Shown here: positions 9,381-18,484 of the stretch, one piece after another
How positions within the stretch are numbered: position 1 is the first letter of the stretch
How the letters are laid out: every line of letters starts with the position of its first letter
Assembly: GCF_016790145.1 (NCBI RefSeq)
Contig: NZ_JAEUOI010000096.1
Coordinates: 1-57,270 of the forward strand
Origin: Propionivibrio sp.
GTDB taxonomy: Bacteria > Pseudomonadota > Gammaproteobacteria > Burkholderiales > Rhodocyclaceae
DNA length: 57,270 nt
Direction: 5' to 3'
Position numbers and translations under genes: made by a program
The notes under the pieces: generated by a model
What the model was told of the DNA's origin: nothing
The model's input: only the letters and a program-made list of their open reading frames with translations
Databases searched by the model: none

Positions 9381-10568
9381 ATGATGCGCCCTACGAAATG
9401 CCTTTTCGCCCTGGCTACCCTGCTCCTGCTGGGCACCTCCGTTCATGCGGCCGAAGCGAGCCGAACGTCAGTGAAAGTCGGCTTCCTGTCCACGCTCTCC
9501 GGCCCCGGCGCCGGTCTCGGTATCGATATTCGTGACGGCTTCAATCTGGCGGTCAAGCAACTCAACGGAAAACTGGGCGGGTTGCCCGCCGAAGTGATCG
9601 TCGTCGACGACCAGCAGAAACCCGAGGTCGCGCAGCAGGTCGCCGAGAAGTTCATGAAGAAGGACAAGGTTGATTTCATGACCGGCATCGTCTTCTCCAA
9701 CATCATGCTGGCCGTGGGTCAGCCGGTCTTCGACAACAAGACCTTCTATATCTCGGCCAATGCCGGTCCCTCGCAGTATGCCGGCGAGCAATGCAACCCG
9801 TACTTCTTCAACGTTGCCTGGCAGAACGACAACCTGCATGAGGCGGTTGGCAAGTACGTTATGGACAAGGGCTTCAAGAACGTTGTTCTGGTCGCGCCCA
9901 ATTATCCCGGCGGCAAGGACGCGATGGTCGGCTTCAAGCGCTTCTACAAGGGCAAGGTCAGCGAGGAGATTTACACCAAGCTGGGGCAACTCGATTACGC
10001 GGCCGAACTGGCGCAGATTCGCTCGCTCAAACCCGATGCCGTATTCTTCTTCCTGCCCGGCGGCATGGGCATCAACTTCGTCAAGCAGTTTGTCGCGGCC
10101 GGCCTGTCGTCCGATACTCAGCTCTTTGCACCCGGCTTCTCGGCTGATGAGGACGTGATCAAGGCCGTCGGGGCGCCGATGCTCGGCATGTTCAACTCCT
10201 CGCACTGGGCGCACGACATGGAGAACGCCGAGAACAAGCGCTTCGTCGCCGACTTCCAGAAGGAATACGGACGTTTGCCCTCACTCTACGCCTCGCAGGG
10301 CTACGACGCCGCGTTCCTGATCGACGGTGCCGTGCGCGATGTGAAAGGCAGGCTCGACGACAAGGAAGCGCTGAGAAAGGCGCTCGAAGCCAAGCACTTC
10401 AAGTCGGTGCGCGGCGACTTCAAGTTCAACCGCAACCACTACCCGGTACAGAACTACTATCTGCGCGTGATCGGTCGCGACGCCCAGGGCCGTATAACCA
10501 ACAAGACGATGGGAACGGTGTTTACGAATCATGCCGATGCCTATGTCGCGCAGTGCAAGATGAAATGA
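9381..10568 (+). CDS. Periplasmic substrate-binding protein of a Liv-type ABC importer
   Basis: The 395-residue product has a Sec signal peptide ending near SVHAAEA and the Leu/Ile/Val-binding fold. It starts with KVGFLSTLSGPGAGLGIDIRDG, followed by VIVVDDQQKP and SANAGPSQYAG, and it has hinge and C-terminal features typical of LivK-like receptors. Such proteins capture branched-chain amino acids, amides or aromatic carboxylates and hand them to the LivHM permease. The ligand cannot be told from sequence alone. GGAG lies just upstream of two consecutive ATGs, and the second (9384) has the better spacing. It leads the cluster livK-H-M-G-F. Confidence 0.92.
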   Translation: MMRPTKCLFALATLLLLGTSVHAAEASRTSVKVGFLSTLSGPGAGLGIDIRDGFNLAVKQLNGKLGGLPAEVIVVDDQQKPEVAQQVAEKFMKKDKVDFMTGIVFSNIMLAVGQPVFDNKTFYISANAGPSQYAGEQCNPYFFNVAWQNDNLHEAVGKYVMDKGFKNVVLVAPNYPGGKDAMVGFKRFYKGKVSEEIYTKLGQLDYAAELAQIRSLKPDAVFFFLPGGMGINFVKQFVAAGLSSDTQLFAPGFSADEDVIKAVGAPMLGMFNSSHWAHDMENAENKRFVADFQKEYGRLPSLYASQGYDAAFLIDGAVRDVKGRLDDKEALRKALEAKHFKSVRGDFKFNRNHYPVQNYYLRVIGRDAQGRITNKTMGTVFTNHADAYVAQCKMK

Positions 10569-10580
10569 TGACTTGAAACT

Positions 10581-10680
10581 CTTTCAACACAGAGTACGCA
10601 GAAGCGCAGAGTTCGCAAAGACAAGCGAAAGCAATTCTCTCTCTGCGCCCTCTGTATCTCAGCGATTTCTGCGTTGAAAG
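10581..10680. repeat. 100-bp imperfect inverted-repeat element between livK-like and livH-like genes
   Basis: The element opens with CTTTCAACACAGAGTACGCA and closes with the inverted GTTGAAAG. Internal CGCAGAG and CTCTGCG segments also pair, so the whole unit can form a long imperfect hairpin. It fills almost the entire gap between the binding-protein stop and the permease start. No open frame or transposase is present, so it is best read as a small non-autonomous palindromic element. Confidence 0.65.
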
Positions 10681-10699
10681 CGGTTTGCTATCTTGACCA

Positions 10700-11614
10700 A
10701 TGACCCAGCTCATCCTTGAACAGGCGCTCAACGGCCTGCAATTCGGTCTCATGCTGTTCCTGCTCGCCGCCGGGTTGACGCTGGTGTTCGGGATCATGGA
10801 CATGATCAATCTGGCGCATGGATCGCTGTACATGGTCGGAGCCTACCTGGCGGCAGCGGTAACGCAGGCCAGCGGGTCCTTCATGGTCGGAATCGGCACC
10901 GCCATGCTGGTTACGGCCCTGCTCGGCGCACTGCTTGAAGTGTCGCTGCTGCGCCGCCTGTATGCGCGTGATCACCTGGCGCAGGTACTGGCCACATTCG
11001 CCCTGATCCTGATCGCCAACGAAGTGGTGCGCATGATCTGGGGCGCGCAGCCGATGTTGCTCAATGCGCCGGAGGCGCTTTCCGGGCCGGTCAGCCTCGC
11101 TGGTTTCTTCTATCCTGCTTACCGTCTGCTGCTGATCGGCGTCGGCGTGCTGGTCGCCGGCCTGCTTTACCTTCTGGTGTCCCACACTCGGCTCGGGATG
11201 TGGGTGCGTGCCGGTGCATCGAATCGTGAAATGACCGAGGCGCTGGGAGTCAATGTCCGTCTGCTGTTTACCGCCGTCTTTGCTGCCGGTGCGGCGCTTT
11301 GCGCGCTGGCCGGCGCCATGCTCGGGCCGCTGCTGGCGGTTCAGGTCGGCATGGGAGAGAGCATTCTGATACTGGCCTTCGTGGTCATCGTCATCGGCGG
11401 CATCGGGTCGATTCGCGGTGCGCTGGTCGGCAGCCTCATGGTTGGTCTGGTCGATACGCTGGGCCGCGCTGCGCTACCCTCCTTGTTGCGCGAGTTTTTG
11501 TCGCCGGAGGTGGCGTCGAGTCTCGGCCCGGCGCTCGCCTCCATCCTCATCTACGTCCTCATGGCGGCCATTCTTTTCTGGCGCCCGGAAGGCCTCTTCC
11601 CGGCGCGGGGTTAA
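10700..11614 (+). CDS. livH: LivH-type ABC permease
   Basis: The 304-residue hydrophobic protein is the first of two membrane subunits of the Liv-type importer. Typical features are the N-terminal QALNGLQFGLMLFLLAAGLTLVFGIMDMINLAHG, given here as two motifs (GLQFGLMLFLLAAGLTL and MDMINLAHG), and the late VIVIGGIGSIRGALVGS loop that contacts the ATPases. About eight membrane helices are evident. I see no good ribosome binding site ahead of the ATG, and an inverted-repeat element occupies the upstream gap, so translation may depend on coupling or a weak site. Confidence 0.93.
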   Translation: MTQLILEQALNGLQFGLMLFLLAAGLTLVFGIMDMINLAHGSLYMVGAYLAAAVTQASGSFMVGIGTAMLVTALLGALLEVSLLRRLYARDHLAQVLATFALILIANEVVRMIWGAQPMLLNAPEALSGPVSLAGFFYPAYRLLLIGVGVLVAGLLYLLVSHTRLGMWVRAGASNREMTEALGVNVRLLFTAVFAAGAALCALAGAMLGPLLAVQVGMGESILILAFVVIVIGGIGSIRGALVGSLMVGLVDTLGRAALPSLLREFLSPEVASSLGPALASILIYVLMAAILFWRPEGLFPARG

Positions 11615-11648
11615 TGATCAGTTATGTTGAAAGGCATAGAAAAGCTTC

Positions 11649-11729
11649 ACCACCAAGTCACCAAGGACACAAAGTTTCACCAAGAAAAATCAAGCGGGTT
11701 TCCCTTGGTGAACCTGGTGTCATGGTGGT
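11649..11729. repeat. 81-bp imperfect inverted-repeat element between livH- and livM-like genes
   Basis: ACCACCAAGTCACCAAGG at the left end is matched by the inverted CCTGGTGTCATGGTGGT at the right end. Inner CACCAAG and CTTGGTG also pair. The sequence differs from the element upstream of livH but has the same layout and position within the operon. No coding capacity is visible. Confidence 0.65.
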
Positions 11730-11757
11730 TTGCATTTTCGTGCTAACTCAATTCTAA

Positions 11758-12711
11758 ATGGGACTATACGCCTCCTCACCGCGCCGCCGCATCGCTGCAG
11801 CAATGACGCTGGTGGCGCTGCTTGCGCTGCCCTGGCTGATGCAATCGCTCGACCAGGGCTTCTACGTCAGCCTGGCCAGCCGCGTGCTGATCTTTGCGCT
11901 GGCGGCAACCAGCCTCAACCTGGTAATCGGCTTCGGCGGCATGATCTCCTTCGGGCATGCCGCCTTTTTCGGCGCCGGTGCTTATACGGTGGCCATCCTC
12001 GCCGAGAGCGGAGTGGTTTCTGCCGCGCTGGCGTGGCCGCTGGCGCTCGCTGTGGCCGCATTGCTGGCGCTGTTGATCGGCGCCATCAGCCTGCGCACGC
12101 GCGGCGTCTATTTCATCATGATCACGCTGGCTTTTGCGCAGATGGTTTTTTATCTGGTCGTCTCGCTGAAGTCCTGGGGTGGCGATGACGGGCTGTTGTT
12201 GCTGCGTCGTTCGACTTTCGGTAGCCTCGATCTGAAGGACGACACGACGTTCTATTTCGTGGTGTTGGCGACGCTGGCGCTGGTGCTGCTGGCGCTCGAC
12301 CGTCTCGCCCATTCGCGCTTCGGGCGCGTCATCCAGAGTATCCGCGAGAACGAAACGCGAATGGAGGCGCTCGGCTATCCGGTGTTTTCCTACAAGCTGG
12401 TCTGTTTCGTGATCGGCGGCGCGCTGGCCGGTCTGGCCGGAGCGCTGCTGGTCAATCAGAGCGGGCTGGCCAGTCCGAACCTGTTGCACTGGATGCAGTC
12501 CGGAACGCTGATGGTGATGATTGTGATCGGCGGTGTCGGCAGCGTGTTTGGCGGTGTTGTGGGTGCCGTTCTGTTGCTGCTCTGCGAAGAATTTTTCGTC
12601 GAGATATCGCCCCATTGGCAGATCGGACTCGGCCTGCTGTTGCTGGCCGTTGTGTTGTGGGCGCCGCTAGGAATAGCCGGCCTGTTTGGCTGGGGTCGAA
12701 GCCGTGAGTGA
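11758..12711 (+). CDS. livM: LivM-type ABC permease
   Basis: The 317-residue membrane protein is the second permease subunit. The segment ALAATSLNLVIGFGGMISFGHAAFFGAGAY is characteristic of LivM (motifs LNLVIGFGGMISFGHAAFFG), and a late VIGGVGSVFGGVVGAV loop mirrors that of LivH. About ten hydrophobic helices are evident. Its end overlaps the start of the first ATPase gene by eight bases, a sign of translational coupling. The ATG has no clear ribosome binding site and follows an inverted-repeat element. Confidence 0.93.
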   Translation: MGLYASSPRRRIAAAMTLVALLALPWLMQSLDQGFYVSLASRVLIFALAATSLNLVIGFGGMISFGHAAFFGAGAYTVAILAESGVVSAALAWPLALAVAALLALLIGAISLRTRGVYFIMITLAFAQMVFYLVVSLKSWGGDDGLLLLRRSTFGSLDLKDDTTFYFVVLATLALVLLALDRLAHSRFGRVIQSIRENETRMEALGYPVFSYKLVCFVIGGALAGLAGALLVNQSGLASPNLLHWMQSGTLMVMIVIGGVGSVFGGVVGAVLLLLCEEFFVEISPHWQIGLGLLLLAVVLWAPLGIAGLFGWGRSRE

Positions 12712-13467
12712 GCGCCGTACGATCCTGCTCGAAGTCCGTGATGTGAGCAAGCACTTCGGCGGTATCTATGCGCTCAATGGGGCTTCGCTGGCGCTTGAGA
12801 GCGGCGAGGTGCATGCGCTGATCGGCCCCAACGGCGCCGGAAAGACGACGCTGATTCACGTTCTGTCAGGCGCCCTGACGGCGGATGCCGGGCAAGTGAT
12901 CTTCAACGGCAACGATCTGGCGTGGCGCGCGATGCACGAGCGCGTCGCACTCGGTCTTGCGCGTTCGTATCAGATCACCAATCTGTTCTCGCGTCTTACG
13001 GTGCTCGACAACGTGACGATGGCGGTGCAATCGCGGGTGCGCGACTGGGGTTCGAGCTTCAGCTTCTGGAAACCCTTTTCGCTCGATTCGGCGATTGTCG
13101 ACGAAGCCCAAGATTTGCTTGATCAGGTCTCGCTCACCGGTCTGGCCGGGCGTCGGGCCTGCCAGCTCTCGCATGGCGAGCAGCGCTGTCTGGAGGTGGC
13201 GCTGGTGCTGGCCACGAAACCAAAGCTGCTGCTGCTCGACGAACCGATGGCCGGAATGGGGCCTGAGGAGTCGGTGCGCATGGTCGAACTGATCGAAAAT
13301 CTGGCGCGCCGGGTGACGATGCTGCTCGTCGAACACGATATGGATGCCGTTTTCCGCCTGGCCGACCGTATTTCGGTGCTGGTTGGCGGTCGCGTCATTG
13401 CCAGCGGCGCGCCAGCGGCTATTCGTGCCGACCATGAGGTGAGACGCGCCTATCTGGGAGACGCGCA

Positions 13468-13471
<4 letters not shown>
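12704..13471 (+). CDS. livG: LivG-type ABC transporter ATPase
   Basis: The 255-residue cytoplasmic ATPase has Walker A GPNGAGKTT (residues 41-49), signature LSHGEQRCLEVALVL (LSHGE instead of the usual LSxGQ), Walker B LLLLDEPMAGM and a switch histidine in LLVEHDMD. It powers the LivHM channel together with LivF. I start it at the GTG (12704, MSERRT) because the longer frame begins with a TTG inside livM. It overlaps livM by eight bases and livF by four. Confidence 0.93.
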
Positions 13472-14178
<707 letters not shown>

Positions 14179-14402
14179 GGTGCGCAGCGACTGGTGCGAT
14201 CCTGCAAAAAATTCCTGGCAGCGAACCGGTATCGTTGTCCTGCAACACCGGGAGGGCCGCTCGAACGACGCGTAGAGCTTCGAGCCAAAGGGTCAGCGTA
14301 ATTTCCAGATTTCACCACGGTTAAATGTCACCGACGGCATAGACGCCAATCCAGCTTGTCTCATGGGCCGATGCGGTTGTGGTTTGTAGGCGGGCGACCT
14401 GA

Positions 14403-15191
14403 TTATTCCTTCGGTTTGATGATCCACGCCGCGATCAGGTCGACTACTTCGTTCTCCATGCCGATGAAGCCATGGTGGTGCATGGCTTCGCAGGGGTCGC
14501 CGCTGGCGCCCGAGCCGCCGCTGACGAAGACGGTCTTCCTGAGTGGGGCGTTCTTCAGATCGTCGGCGATGTTCTTCGCCTCATGCGGACGGCAGGCCCA
14601 GCAGGCATCGTTCTCGTTGTGCACGACCAGCGTCGGCACGCGGATTCTTTCGAGATCCTGCTTCGGTACCGCGCCAGGAACCTTGTAGGCCACGATCGAG
14701 GACGTCAGCACAACGCCCGAAACCAACTTTTCGCTGTCCTCAATCGCCGCGGCGGCGGCCGAAATCGTCCCCATGCTGGTACCGATCACCCAGATCGGGA
14801 GCGGGCTTTTGCGCTTGATTTCCCTGAAAATTGCCACATTGTCTGCGTTGTGTTTTTCTCCCGTCCGCACGCTGCCGAGCGCGAGGTCGATGCCGTCCGA
14901 CGGGCGACCGATCATGACGACATTGAAGGGGAAACCGGTCCAGTGCTTGCCGGTGCGGATCAGGAAGTTGCCGCTGCCCGGCCAGCCGTCTGCGCCGATC
15001 TTGCCGTAACCCCCGGCACCGCCCGAGAAGAGCACGACGGTAGCCAGCGCATCGTTGCGCCAGTAGGTGTAGATCGGTACGCTGACGCCCTCGCGCGTGG
15101 CGACCTGCTGCACCTCGCCGATGCCGACCTCCTGCGCGCGTAGCAGGCCACAGCAGGCCAGGGCAAAGAGAACGGTCAGGGTTCGAATCAT
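14403..15191 (-). CDS. Exported alpha/beta hydrolase
   Basis: The 262-residue protein has a short signal peptide (MIRTLTVLFALACCGLLRAQ) and an alpha/beta-hydrolase core. The nucleophile elbow GTSMG places Ser139, with a likely acid at Asp195 (HNENDACWACRP) and a histidine at 240 (MHHHGFIG). The segment LFSGGAGGYG forms the oxyanion-hole strand. Extra cysteines (CWAC, DPCEA) suggest disulfides, fitting a periplasmic location. The natural substrate is unknown; esterase or peptidase-like activity is possible. It is transcribed against the liv cluster. Confidence 0.78.
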   Translation of the reverse strand: MIRTLTVLFALACCGLLRAQEVGIGEVQQVATREGVSVPIYTYWRNDALATVVLFSGGAGGYGKIGADGWPGSGNFLIRTGKHWTGFPFNVVMIGRPSDGIDLALGSVRTGEKHNADNVAIFREIKRKSPLPIWVIGTSMGTISAAAAAIEDSEKLVSGVVLTSSIVAYKVPGAVPKQDLERIRVPTLVVHNENDACWACRPHEAKNIADDLKNAPLRKTVFVSGGSGASGDPCEAMHHHGFIGMENEVVDLIAAWIIKPKE

Positions 15192-15243
15192 TGTTGAGCT
15201 AATTCTCTGAGGCAGTATGATTAATCGATAAACACCTTCAAAA

Positions 15244-15368
15244 CCGTGGCCCGAGGCCAGGCTTCGCGCTCATTCCGGCGGAAGCCGGAATCCAGTAACT
15301 TCCTCCGATATCCATAAATACAACCGGATAAACGTGCTGGACCCCGGCTTTTGCCGGGGTGGCGGAAG
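15244..15368. repeat. Dispersed repeat, family A, copy 2, with two hairpins
   Basis: It begins CCGTGGCCCGAGGCCAGGCT, continues with TTCGCGCTCATTCCGG, and forms a small hairpin (CATTCCGGC, loop, GCCGGAATCCAG). About 45 bases later a second perfect hairpin, CCCCGGC-TTTT-GCCGGGG, lies at 15342-15359. The region sits downstream of arsC and upstream of the exported hydrolase. No T-tract follows either stem on the minus strand, so it is not a standard terminator. Confidence 0.7.
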
Positions 15369-15389
15369 GAATTATTTTTTCACAGACTA

Positions 15390-15755
15390 TCAGTCGTCGT
15401 GCTCGAGCAACTCCAGCACCTTTTCTGGCGGGCGCCCGATCACTGCCCTGGCGCCGCAGACCACGATCGGTCGCTCGATCAGGATCGGGTGTGCGACGAG
15501 GGCTTCAAGCCACTGTTCGTCGCTCAGGGTCTGGCCGGCGTAGTGTTCCTTGAACACCGCCTCGCCACGACGCACCAGTTCTTCCGGTTTCATGCCGAGC
15601 TTCTTTAACAAACCGCGCAGTTCATCCTGGTTCGGCGGCGTCTTCAGGTAGTCGATCACCTCGGCGTTGATGCCACGGGCAGCGATCAGTTCGCAGGCGG
15701 AGCGGCTCTTCGAGCAGCGGGGATTGTGATAGATCACGATGGGATTGTTGTTCAT
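15390..15755 (-). CDS. arsC: Glutaredoxin-type arsenate reductase family protein
   Basis: The 121-residue protein matches the ArsC family that reduces arsenate to arsenite using glutathione and glutaredoxin. The catalytic cysteine is Cys14 in YHNPRCSKSR, and the arginines expected around the oxyanion are present in the segments DELRGLL, LIERPIVV and VIGRPPEKV. An AAGGA box precedes the ATG. It follows the CBS-domain gene by 17 bases and is probably co-transcribed with it. No arsR or arsB is nearby, so it may be a housekeeping YffB/ArsC-like protein rather than part of an ars operon. Confidence 0.9.
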   Translation of the reverse strand: MNNNPIVIYHNPRCSKSRSACELIAARGINAEVIDYLKTPPNQDELRGLLKKLGMKPEELVRRGEAVFKEHYAGQTLSDEQWLEALVAHPILIERPIVVCGARAVIGRPPEKVLELLEHDD

Positions 15756-15772
15756 GGAGGGTCCTTAAAAAA

Positions 15773-16420
15773 TCAGCGCCAGATGCTGAGCGGTGGATCG
15801 GTAACCACGGCGCGCATGATGTCGCTGCGCGAGACGAAGCCGACCAGCGTGCCGGCGTCGTTGACGATGGGTACGCCATCCACGTCACGATCGAGCATCA
15901 CGCGCGCAATGCGCCGGATGTCGGTCACCGGGCTGGCGGCTACGACCGGCGTAGTCATCACGTCGCTAACCCGCTTGGCCAGCACATCGCGCACCTGGCC
16001 GTCGTCGACATTGAGCGTGGTCAGCAGATCCCGCTCGCTGACGATGCCGATCAGGCGCTGCCCGCTGTCCAGTACCGGTGCCTGATGGATCTGGTGTTCG
16101 ACCAGAACGCGCCAGGCCCGCGCCACGTCGTCGTCGGCATTCACCGTGACGAGTTGTCGCTGCATGATCTGGTTGGCGTGGTAGAGTGGCCCGCGCTCAA
16201 TGTTCTGCGGCAGCATGGACTTGTAGGCCTCGACGGCCTGGCTACCCAGGGCGCTGGCTTCCGTTGCGCCTGAATCGGTCGGGATGACGGTTTCCTCGAT
16301 TTGATCGCCGACGCGACGCGCAGCAATAACCGGGCCGCGCCGCGCTACCGGCGAAATCCGGGGGAGATTTTCGAGTGTGCCCTGATAAATCGGGCCACTG
16401 GTACCGTAGATTGCGAACAT
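15773..16420 (-). CDS. CBS-domain protein
   Basis: The 215-residue soluble protein has two CBS repeats in its C-terminal half. The first is around IMQRQLVTVNADDD to LIGIVSERDLL (about 88-140), the second around VSDVMTTPVVAASP to LVGFVSRSDIM (about 150-208). CBS pairs usually bind adenine nucleotides and act as energy or ionic sensors. The N-terminal 80 residues (YGTSGPIYQGTLE, PVARRGP) are not recognised. AGGAGG precedes the start. It leads a two-gene unit with arsC. Confidence 0.85.
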   Translation of the reverse strand: MFAIYGTSGPIYQGTLENLPRISPVARRGPVIAARRVGDQIEETVIPTDSGATEASALGSQAVEAYKSMLPQNIERGPLYHANQIMQRQLVTVNADDDVARAWRVLVEHQIHQAPVLDSGQRLIGIVSERDLLTTLNVDDGQVRDVLAKRVSDVMTTPVVAASPVTDIRRIARVMLDRDVDGVPIVNDAGTLVGFVSRSDIMRAVVTDPPLSIWR

Positions 16421-16767
16421 TGACGTGCCTCCTGCTGTCTATCTTACACCGAGTCATGCGACGCCCCGCGTTGCGCTCGGAGGCTGCCAAGCCGTCATTC
16501 CGGCAAAAGCCGGAATCCAGTTTCGTTCATCTGATCAAAATGTTAAAAGAGTTGTTTGTTTAACAAACTGGATTCCGGGTCAAGCCCGGAATGAGCGCGA
16601 AGCCTGGCCTAGGGCCACGGAAATAAATGAGTTAACGGAAGAACAAATTTACCGTTGTTTCATTTGGACTGAGGCCTTGATTTCGACCCTGATTTGACTC
16701 AGTCTTGGCATTCGTGGTCGCCAGTCCGGAAAGAATGGGTTGCGCGACCGATTGGGCATGGAAAGCA
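16421..16767. other. 347-base intergenic region dominated by repeats
   Basis: The region divides the CBS gene and the lipase-like gene, which are divergent. Positions 16494-16620 are an inverted arrangement of repeat family A. The rest shows no convincing open frame, no clear promoter pair and no terminator. Confidence 0.5.
16494..16620. repeat. Dispersed repeat, family A, copy 3 (inverted, paired arms)
   Basis: The left arm CATTCCGGCAAAAGCCGGAA plus TCCAGTTT is matched by the right arm AAACTGGATTCCGGG, after which the family A core runs in reverse to end at GGCCTAGGGCCACGG. The two arms can pair with each other across about 40 bases, and each arm also folds on itself. Compared with copy 2, the core differs at only a few positions. 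Confidence 0.72.
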
Positions 16768-17403
16768 ATGGCTGACAAAACGGAAACTGTCATTCTGGTT
16801 CACGGGTTGTGGATGCGCGGCCAGGTCATGCTGCCGCAGCAGCACTGGCTGCGTGCCGAAGGTTTTGCTGCACAGCGGTTTTCATACCCCTCCTGGCGCG
16901 ACGGCCTGGCCGACAATGTCGGCCTGCTCTGCCGCTTTGTCAATAAAACGCAGGGTAGCGTCATCCATCTTGTCGCGCACAGCCTGGGCGGCCTGATCAC
17001 GCTCAGGATGCTGGCGCAGGAGCCCGATGCGCGCATCGGCCGCGTAGTCCTGCTCGGCACGCCTTATGCGGGCTGTCATTGCGGCGCCACGCTGGAGGCA
17101 ACGCCTGGTCTTGCGCGATTGGTCGGACGAACGTTCGAAGACTGGTTCAGTCTGCCTCGCCCCGACCTGCCCCCGGCGACGGAGGTCGGCATCATTGCCG
17201 GCACGCGTCGCCTCGGTTTCGGGCGATTGATCCCCGGGTTGCCGCGACCCAACGATGGCCTGATTACCGTGGACGAAACACGCCTTGATACGGCAAGCGA
17301 CAGCATCGCGCTGAACGTCAGCCATTCCGGAATGCTCGTCTCGCGCGCCTGCACCGGGCAGATCGCCAGTTTTCTCAAGACGGGAAAGTTCATTCATGTT
17401 TAA
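16768..17403 (+). CDS. Lipase-like alpha/beta hydrolase
   Basis: The 211-residue protein has the oxyanion strand VILVHGLWMRG near residue 8 and the nucleophile elbow VAHSLGG with Ser72, followed by VLLGTPYAG. This is the pattern of triacylglycerol lipase/PGAP1-like hydrolases. A late histidine in LNVSHSGMLVS is the probable catalytic base. No signal peptide is seen if the ATG at 16768 is used; it has a GGAAAG box, and upstream in-frame starts lack one. Its end overlaps the next gene by eight bases, so the two are probably co-translated. Confidence 0.82.
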   Translation: MADKTETVILVHGLWMRGQVMLPQQHWLRAEGFAAQRFSYPSWRDGLADNVGLLCRFVNKTQGSVIHLVAHSLGGLITLRMLAQEPDARIGRVVLLGTPYAGCHCGATLEATPGLARLVGRTFEDWFSLPRPDLPPATEVGIIAGTRRLGFGRLIPGLPRPNDGLITVDETRLDTASDSIALNVSHSGMLVSRACTGQIASFLKTGKFIHV

Positions 17404-18457
17404 AGTTATTCTTGCGGCGACCCTGTTTCTGCTCATAGGTGGCTGTTCGAATATTGCCTATTATGCGCAGTCGGTCGAAGGGCATCTGCGCCTGATGGCG
17501 AAGATGCGAGCGATTCCCGACGTGGTCACCGATGCCGCCACCGATCCGGCGTTACGCAAGCAACTCGAACGGGTAAGCGCCATACGCGAATTCGCCAGCC
17601 ACCAACTCGCCCTGCCGGATAACGAAAACTATCGCTCCTACGCCGACCTCGGGCGCCCCTACGTTGTCTGGAATGTCTTCGCTGCGCCAGAGTTTTCGCT
17701 TGAGTTGAAGCAGTGGTGCATGCTGTTCGTCGGCTGCGTCAATTATCGCGGCTACTTTGACCAGAACGACGCAAACCGCTACGCCGGCGAGCTGGTTGCT
17801 GCGGGCACCGAAACCCATGTCAGCGGCGTTCCCGCCTATACCACCCTCGGCTATTTCAACGACCCGGTGCTCAATACCTTCCTGCGCTACGGCGACCAGG
17901 AAGTCGCCCGCATCGTCTTCCATGAACTTGCGCATCAGATTGTTTACGTCAATGGCGATACGGCGTTCAACGAATCGTTTGCCGTCAGCGTCGAGATTGA
18001 AGGCGTGCGGCGCTGGCTGACCGAGGCGGTGACACCGGAAAGGCTGCGGGAATTCGAGAAAAGGCAGGAGCGCAAGGAACAGTTCCATCAGTTGGTGGCG
18101 GAGACTCGCGACCAGTTGCGCACTCTGTATGCCTCATCGCTGGCACCCGAGGCGATGCGAGCAGCCAAGACGGACGTGATTGCAGCAATGAATCAAAGCT
18201 ACGCCAACCTGAAAGCAAGCTGGGGCGGCTATGCAGGATATGACCCGTGGTTCAGCCAGCCCATGAACAACGCCACCCTCGGTTCGATCAGCCTGTACAC
18301 AAAATGGGTTCCGGCATTTCAAGCTCTGCTCGAACAGGAGGGAGGCGATCTGCCGCGCTTTTACCTGCGCGTGGCCATGCTCGCCGATCTGCCGAAGGAG
18401 GAACGGATCATCGCGCTCGACATGCTCCAGTCGAGCCGCCTGGCCTCAGCAAAATAA
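17396..18457 (+). CDS. Predicted lipoprotein aminopeptidase (COG4324-like)
   Basis: The 353-residue product has a lipoprotein signal with lipobox LLIGGC near residue 17. A zinc-peptidase motif HELAH starts at His176 (IVFHELAHQIVYV), with a downstream glutamate in FNESFAVSVEIEG. This matches a family of predicted aminopeptidases in proteobacteria. A conserved N-terminal segment YYAQSVEGHL and WNVFAAPEFSLE support the assignment. Its true substrates are not established. It is expected to be anchored in the cell envelope. The overlap with the upstream hydrolase suggests a shared role, though none is known. Confidence 0.86.
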   Translation: MFKVILAATLFLLIGGCSNIAYYAQSVEGHLRLMAKMRAIPDVVTDAATDPALRKQLERVSAIREFASHQLALPDNENYRSYADLGRPYVVWNVFAAPEFSLELKQWCMLFVGCVNYRGYFDQNDANRYAGELVAAGTETHVSGVPAYTTLGYFNDPVLNTFLRYGDQEVARIVFHELAHQIVYVNGDTAFNESFAVSVEIEGVRRWLTEAVTPERLREFEKRQERKEQFHQLVAETRDQLRTLYASSLAPEAMRAAKTDVIAAMNQSYANLKASWGGYAGYDPWFSQPMNNATLGSISLYTKWVPAFQALLEQEGGDLPRFYLRVAMLADLPKEERIIALDMLQSSRLASAK

Positions 18458-18484
18458 GCCTCGCTTGAATGGCTAGAACAGGAT

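Noticed and set aside
10581-11729. Repeats in the liv gaps as a CRISPR array
   Set aside because: The units are not regularly spaced direct repeats; they are single palindromes of unlike sequence.
14179-14402. Terminator after the livF-like gene
   Set aside because: The short stems in this gap are weak and no T-tract follows.
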